Assembly (NCBI GenBank): GCA_001574975.1
Contig: KQ965758.1
Span: 66,763-130,762 of the forward strand
Source of the DNA: Gonapodya prolifera JEL478
Taxonomy: Eukaryota; Monoblepharomycota; Monoblepharidomycetes; Monoblepharidales; Gonapodyaceae
DNA length: 64,000 nucleotides
Direction of reading: 5' to 3'
Part shown: positions 60,020 to 64,000 of the stretch, piece by piece
How positions within the stretch are numbered: the stretch's first letter is position 1
Layout: each line of letters starts with the position of its first letter
The notes under the pieces: generated by a model
Told to the model about the DNA's origin: nothing
The model's database searches: none
The model's input: only the letters and a program-made list of their open reading frames with translations
Position numbers and translations under genes: made by a program

Positions 60020-60578
60020 AATCTCGCCCGCTTTTTAGCTGCTGGATTCTTCCTCGCTCTCGCCCCGTGCGTCACCTTTGCCGTCGAGATTGAACCCGGA
60101 ACCGGCGTAGGGGTACACGAAATGGTGAAATGCGTGAGAGATTCGGATGGCTTTAAGAGCGCCGAAGTGTGGTTGTGGAAAGCAGACAGTGTGATAAGCT
60201 CAACTGCGGCTCCGCCGTATAAGTTCCATGTGGGTAAAATGGAACCGCGGGAAGTGTCGACACATCTTTCTCACCTTTTTTTTTTGTCAATGTCAGGTAT
60301 TCGTTGGTGGACCATACTACTGGGAAGGTGTAACGACGACATACTACGATGACATTGGGCAAGAAATCTCGGCGACTTTGGGGTCTGCCGCGTCTCCCGA
60401 TAATTACAACAGCAACGGATTCGTGGGATACATGAAGCCTTCGGGGTCCGACAAATATTACTACTACTACGCAAATCACGCAGCTCCAAGATTGATAGGA
60501 AGTGGTCACAAGTGCCAAAGCTTGTACTCCACAGATGGATACAGGCTTTGTCCAGGAGGGTTATACTGTGCTCCGTAA
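60020..60578 (+). CDS. Secreted protein of unknown family (copy 2 of a divergent pair)
   Basis: A hydrophobic leader (FLAAGFFLALAPCVTFA) is followed by EIEPGTGVGVHEMVKCVRDS, FKSAEVWLWKADS and PPYKFHV. An intron (about 60229-60297, ending in a long poly-T/TTGTCAATGTCAG acceptor) joins to VFVGGPYYWEGVTTTYYDDI, ISATLGSAA, SGSDKYYYYYANHAAPR and CQSLYSTDGYRLCPGGLYC, stop at 60576-60578. HEMVKCV...KSAEVWLW and GxYYWE match copy 1 (HEFVNCV...KSAEVWIW, GTYWWE), so the two are paralogues. The mature protein is shorter than copy 1. No in-frame ATG lies next to the leader, so a small upstream exon probably supplies the start. Family not recognised. Confidence 0.5.
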
Positions 60579-60829
60579 TGTGTAAGCCTAAATAAGAGAA
60601 AATGTAGAGAAACAGTGGATTTCATAAGAGCGTTGTTTTGGAGTATGTGAGAACGATAGTCGCAAATGGCCAACAAGTGTTCGTGTTGAATAGTCGGGTG
60701 CGACCGAAACAACCCAGCGTGATTGATATCCCATGCGCACAGACTAAAGTCGTGCGGCTGACAGTACATCTTTTCGTCTGGCAGATGACTACCGACACAA
60801 TATGACTCTCCCTTCTGCACTCGCGCTTT

Positions 60830-61180
60830 TTAATGGTTTACTCCGCAGTGGCTCACAGCCAGAGTATTCGCGACGACTGTACCATCATTGAATCCTTGCA
60901 CGACCAGTCGCAGGGAGATTTCCTGTAGTCCAACTGTCCGCTGGTGCAGGTCAAAGTATGGAGGCCGAGAGGACCATGTTGCATCAACAATTTCACGTGC
61001 AAGCCCGGGGGATTCTCCTATATCTTTTGTCAACGTGTGAGAGTGGTCGTTCCAGAAGGGTGTGTTGGGGTCCCATTACGGCAGTCGAAGGGGTTGACTT
61101 CACTCTGCAGATGTGAACGCTTGAAAATATCAGGCCAACTGAGTGAAACGTCACCTGGACTCAAAACTTTTAAATCTCGT
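60830..61180 (-). pseudogene. Possible decayed or oddly spliced extracellular-protein gene
   Basis: The minus strand reads WDPNTPFWNDHSHTLTK, REIVDATWSSRPPYFDLHQ, ISLRLVVQGFNDGTVVANTL and AVSHCGVNH, stop at 60830. This composition looks like real extracellular coding sequence. Immediately upstream the frame is closed, while another frame reads SWPDIFKRSHLQSEVNPFDC. No intron joins them cleanly. I do not recognise the family. Confidence 0.35.
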
Positions 61181-61631
61181 CGGAGGGATTTCTAAAACCA
61201 TGAAATTTGTGGAACTGAGAAGGATGTCTTTTTGGCAGCGTTCTCCCCTTGGACCCAATTACAACATGCTGACAATGGCCGAAAGTGCCATCCATCCACT
61301 GTCATTGTCAACTCAATCTTCAATGTATCTCAGAACGGAGAAATGGAGAAGCCAAGAGAATTACAACTGGCGCCAAGGTTGGTAAGCGCCTGCCTCCCCC
61401 TGATCTTTTGTTTTTAGGGGCCAATGGAACCTGGATGCACGCCGCACGCTCTACATCGAATCAACAGCAACAGCAAAATCTAAAGCTATGGCGAGAGGTC
61501 ATCCCTTTGTTCCCGTGGATAAGTTTGAGGTAGATGATCCACGCCTGTGCGGCGTCAGGGAGGACCTTCTTTTGAGGACTAACAATTGTCTCCAACCTGC
61601 GATCTCTGCGTGTCAAATCGCTGCATCAAAC
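61181..61631. other. Intergenic, nothing recognised
   Basis: Several short overlapping plus-strand frames occur (one contains QQQQQNLKLW) but none shows a domain or a splice-consistent chain. It probably holds the promoter and 5' exon of the second MFS gene. Confidence 0.25.
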
Positions 61632-64000
61632 AGTCCGTAGCTCAGGTTCTCCCAGACTGGACCATCGATGAGGTGAGATGCTTCAGTTAACCTCAAGCGC
61701 CAATTGGTGAAGTTGACCACCGATCGCCGCACAGGAATCTCGAGTGATGCGCAAGGTGGACTTCCGGCTGATTCCTTGGCTGATGGTGTGCTATACTGCT
61801 TTAAACGTGAGTGAGTGGCAGGGATCCGGTGGGAGACGTCGTCCGTCGTACCGCATCGAGGTTCATGCCTCTCGGTGTAAAGGTACACTCGAAGAACCTT
61901 TTGACTCATCATTGCTGCTTCATCACATCATCAGATCGACAGAGGAAACATCAGTGCCGCTCTCATAATAAACGCAGAACAGCCGACTCACACTTTGCTT
62001 GTCGAGTTGGGGCTGAGCGGTACTCAACTAAATTGGGCACTTTCTGCTTTTTTCTGTGAGTTTCGGTGGGAGAGAAGAGCCTTTCCAGAGTGGTTGTGTC
62101 ACAAGCAAGCTCATGGCCCACCACCCAACTGCCCCAACAACCCCCCACACCACACACCTGCATCGCAAAATCGCCCGTCAGTTGGATATGTTCTTTTTGA
62201 GATACCTAGCGTAAGTTGCGACACCACCTCAATCTTCTTGCACTGATAGGAAGTATGTGATACTCTCACCCCGTCTAGAATTTAATGATAACGAGATTCA
62301 ACCCGTCGCGCTGGATCGCACGGATTATGACATCGTGGGGCATTCTTGCGGTAGGATCTGTTTGTTCTCCGTGCCCAAATGCGTACAAAAACACCTGACT
62401 TTTCTCCCTATCAAGGCTTGCATGGGGGCAGTACATGACTTCGTCGGATTAACTGTGGTTCGTTGCCTGGTTGGAGTCATGGAGGCTGGGTACTCTCCGG
62501 GTGTGAGTTCCCTTCCAATTTCATACCCCACGCTTTGTCTAAACGATATGCGTAGACGGCGCTATACTTGAGCTTTTGGTACAAGAAATATGAAGGCATG
62601 CTTTTGTGTCTCCTTGATCTTTTTCCTCATAGCTGATCACTCTTTTCTCAGTGTCATCACGTTGGGCGTACATGTTTGGTGGAGCGGGCATAATGTCGTC
62701 CTTCAGCGGTGTGATTGCTTTTGGGGTCGCAAACATGTGCTTTTCCCCCTCCTTTTCCCTCCCTCCCTCTCGTAATAATGATATCTCTCTTGCAGGGATC
62801 AAGTTTTGGGGATAAGCGGGTGGCGATGGTGAGTATCCTTGCGTCTTATGACTTAACATCAAGTCGAAGACTGAAGCGACTGTTCTAGGCTATTCTTGTT
62901 GGAAGGGGCTGCATCAACGCTGCTGGGAATCGCAACGTGGTTTCTTCTTCCGGTATGTTTATTATTTCACATATTGGCAACACGGTATAAGTTCACAATT
63001 CATGGATTCTAAGGACTACCCACAAACTGCTCGATTCCTGAGCGACCGAGAAAAGGAGATTGTGATTGGTCGCTTGCCACCCACCGCCCCATCGGTTGCG
63101 GCGAAGAAAATGAAAGTGGCGGAGATTCTTGACGCATTCACGGATTGGCGAATGTACGCTCTGGGATTCGCGTTGCTGTTGCAATTGTGCGCAACGTATG
63201 CGATCGCGTACTTCCTACCTTCAGTGAGTCGAGAGAGGCTGAGATTATTCTACAACAATGCTTGACCACGATGACCACGACCAGGTTATTCGGGATATGG
63301 GCTTCGTGTCGACAAGTGCACAGTTGCTTACCATTCCAATAGCGCTTGCAACGTCGATGTACATTTTCTTGATGTTGGTTTTATGTCCAACGCTACACTC
63401 GCAACTCGGGGCTTAACTGTATCATTGTTTACAGCAACTGGTCCTCTGACCGCTACCAAGAAAAAGTCTTCCACGGCCTGTCGTGCATCATACCCTCGAT
63501 CGTTATGTACTTCTGTCTCGCCACCGTGCAAACAATGCTCACTCCCTGGGGCAAGTATGGACTGTTGTTCTTAGGATCCGTCAACAATGGAAGTGAGTGC
63601 ATTCATGTGTTGGAATGTCCTTGACTGGTGTCCTAACATGTGCTCTTCGAAGTCATTCCGATCATCATCGGCCTCAGCACCATCACAACCAAGGGAGCCA
63701 CCAGGACTGCAGTCAGATCTGCATTCACAGTGGCGTGTGGCAACGTCGGTGAGTTCCCTCCCTCTGCTCGGATGCGAAAATATCACTGATCAAACATACT
63801 CTTCATTCAACTCACAGGGGGCGCCATCGGTTCTTTCATCTACCAGACGTCAGACGGACCGCTCTTCATCAGGGGCCACTACATCAACGCGTCCCTGCTC
63901 GTGGCCGTCGTGATTCTGTTCTCGCTCGCCGTGTGGTCGATTTGGCGGGAGGGGGAGTACGTGGGAATGAAGGCGAACTTGACAGTCTTCGAACGCGGTG
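61632..64000 (+). CDS. MFS anion transporter, allantoate permease family (copy 2), 3' end outside window
   Basis: Paralogue of the carrier at 19595-21856. A first visible exon reads VLPDWTIDE, then VMRKVDFRLIPWLMVCYTALN, NAEQPTHTLLVELGLSGTQL, NWALSAFF, GYVLFEIPS, NLMITRFNPSRWIARIMTS, GVMEAGYSPG, TALYLSFWYKKYE, SSRWAYMFGGAGIMSSF, GWRWLFLLEGAAST, DYPQTARFLSDREKEIVIGR, FTDWRMYALGFALLLQLC, YQEKVFHGLSCIIPSIVMYF, GLSTITTKGATRTAVRSAFT and RGHYINASLLVAVVI. The last residues in the window are near TVFERG. The true start codon upstream of 61632 is not resolved. The twelve-helix order is intact, so a working permease is likely; substrate unknown. Confidence 0.85.

Noticed and set aside
1-64000. Mobile elements, retroelements or viral insertions
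   Set aside because: I looked for reverse transcriptase, integrase, transposase and capsid motifs and for terminal repeats and found none that could be supported.

Overview
The window is a gene-dense stretch of a fungal nuclear genome. Nearly every gene is cut by short introns of about 40-120 nt. Most introns start GTGAGT or GTAAGT and end in a pyrimidine-rich AG, and there are no bacterial signals. The gene set is eukaryotic and fungal: CDC45, APC4, a PPWD1-type cyclophilin, a Pap1/YAP-type bZIP factor, Dal5/allantoate-permease-like MFS carriers, a full-length ABCB exporter and an eIF2-alpha kinase. The high intron load, a kinesin-13/KIF24-like motor and an HGSNAT-like acetyltransferase suggest a basidiomycete or an early-diverging (chytrid-like) fungus rather than a yeast or typical ascomycete. 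I cannot name the species.

Layout. 1-1289 (-): Cys-rich single-pass membrane protein, cut by the window edge. 1744-4751 (+): WD40-cyclophilin PPWD1. 4792-7945 (-): CDC45, convergent with PPWD1. 8273-9571 (-): bZIP factor. 10374-12199 (+): DUF1992/DNAJC28-like protein. 12250-18004 (-): PAS-domain eIF2-alpha kinase with very large low-complexity inserts. 19595-21856 (+): MFS anion transporter. 22887-27753 (+): long coiled-coil protein. 28797-32974 (+): membrane-anchored RNA-binding-like protein with PAM2, RGG and a CCCH finger. 33477-35121 (-): C2H2 factor. 35657-37603 (-): zinc alcohol dehydrogenase. 38100-39807 (-): kinesin. 40735-46500 (+): ABCB transporter. 46684-48850: poorly resolved coding remnants on both strands. 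49150-49745 (-): unknown gene, divergent from APC4 (49887-53934, +). 54092-55489 (-): HGSNAT-like membrane acetyltransferase. 55875-57787 (+): ankyrin-repeat protein. 58179-59326 (-) and about 60020-60578 (+): divergent pair of related secreted proteins. About 61632-64000 (+): second MFS carrier, a paralogue of the first, running off the right edge.

No operon-like logic or single pathway unites the genes. Housekeeping replication, cell-cycle and splicing genes sit beside transport and secreted-protein genes. The most interesting items are: (i) a PAS sensor fused to an eIF2-alpha kinase; (ii) an N-terminally membrane-anchored protein that combines a PABP-binding PAM2 motif, RGG box and CCCH finger with a duplicated unit of about 150 residues I do not recognise; (iii) splicing oddities, including a 10-nt microexon after a GC-AG intron inside the bZIP basic region and a 15-nt microexon that splits the catalytic cysteine codon of the alcohol dehydrogenase; and (iv) a divergent pair of paralogous secreted proteins of unknown function. 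I saw no CRISPR array, insertion sequence, LTR element or convincing tRNA.
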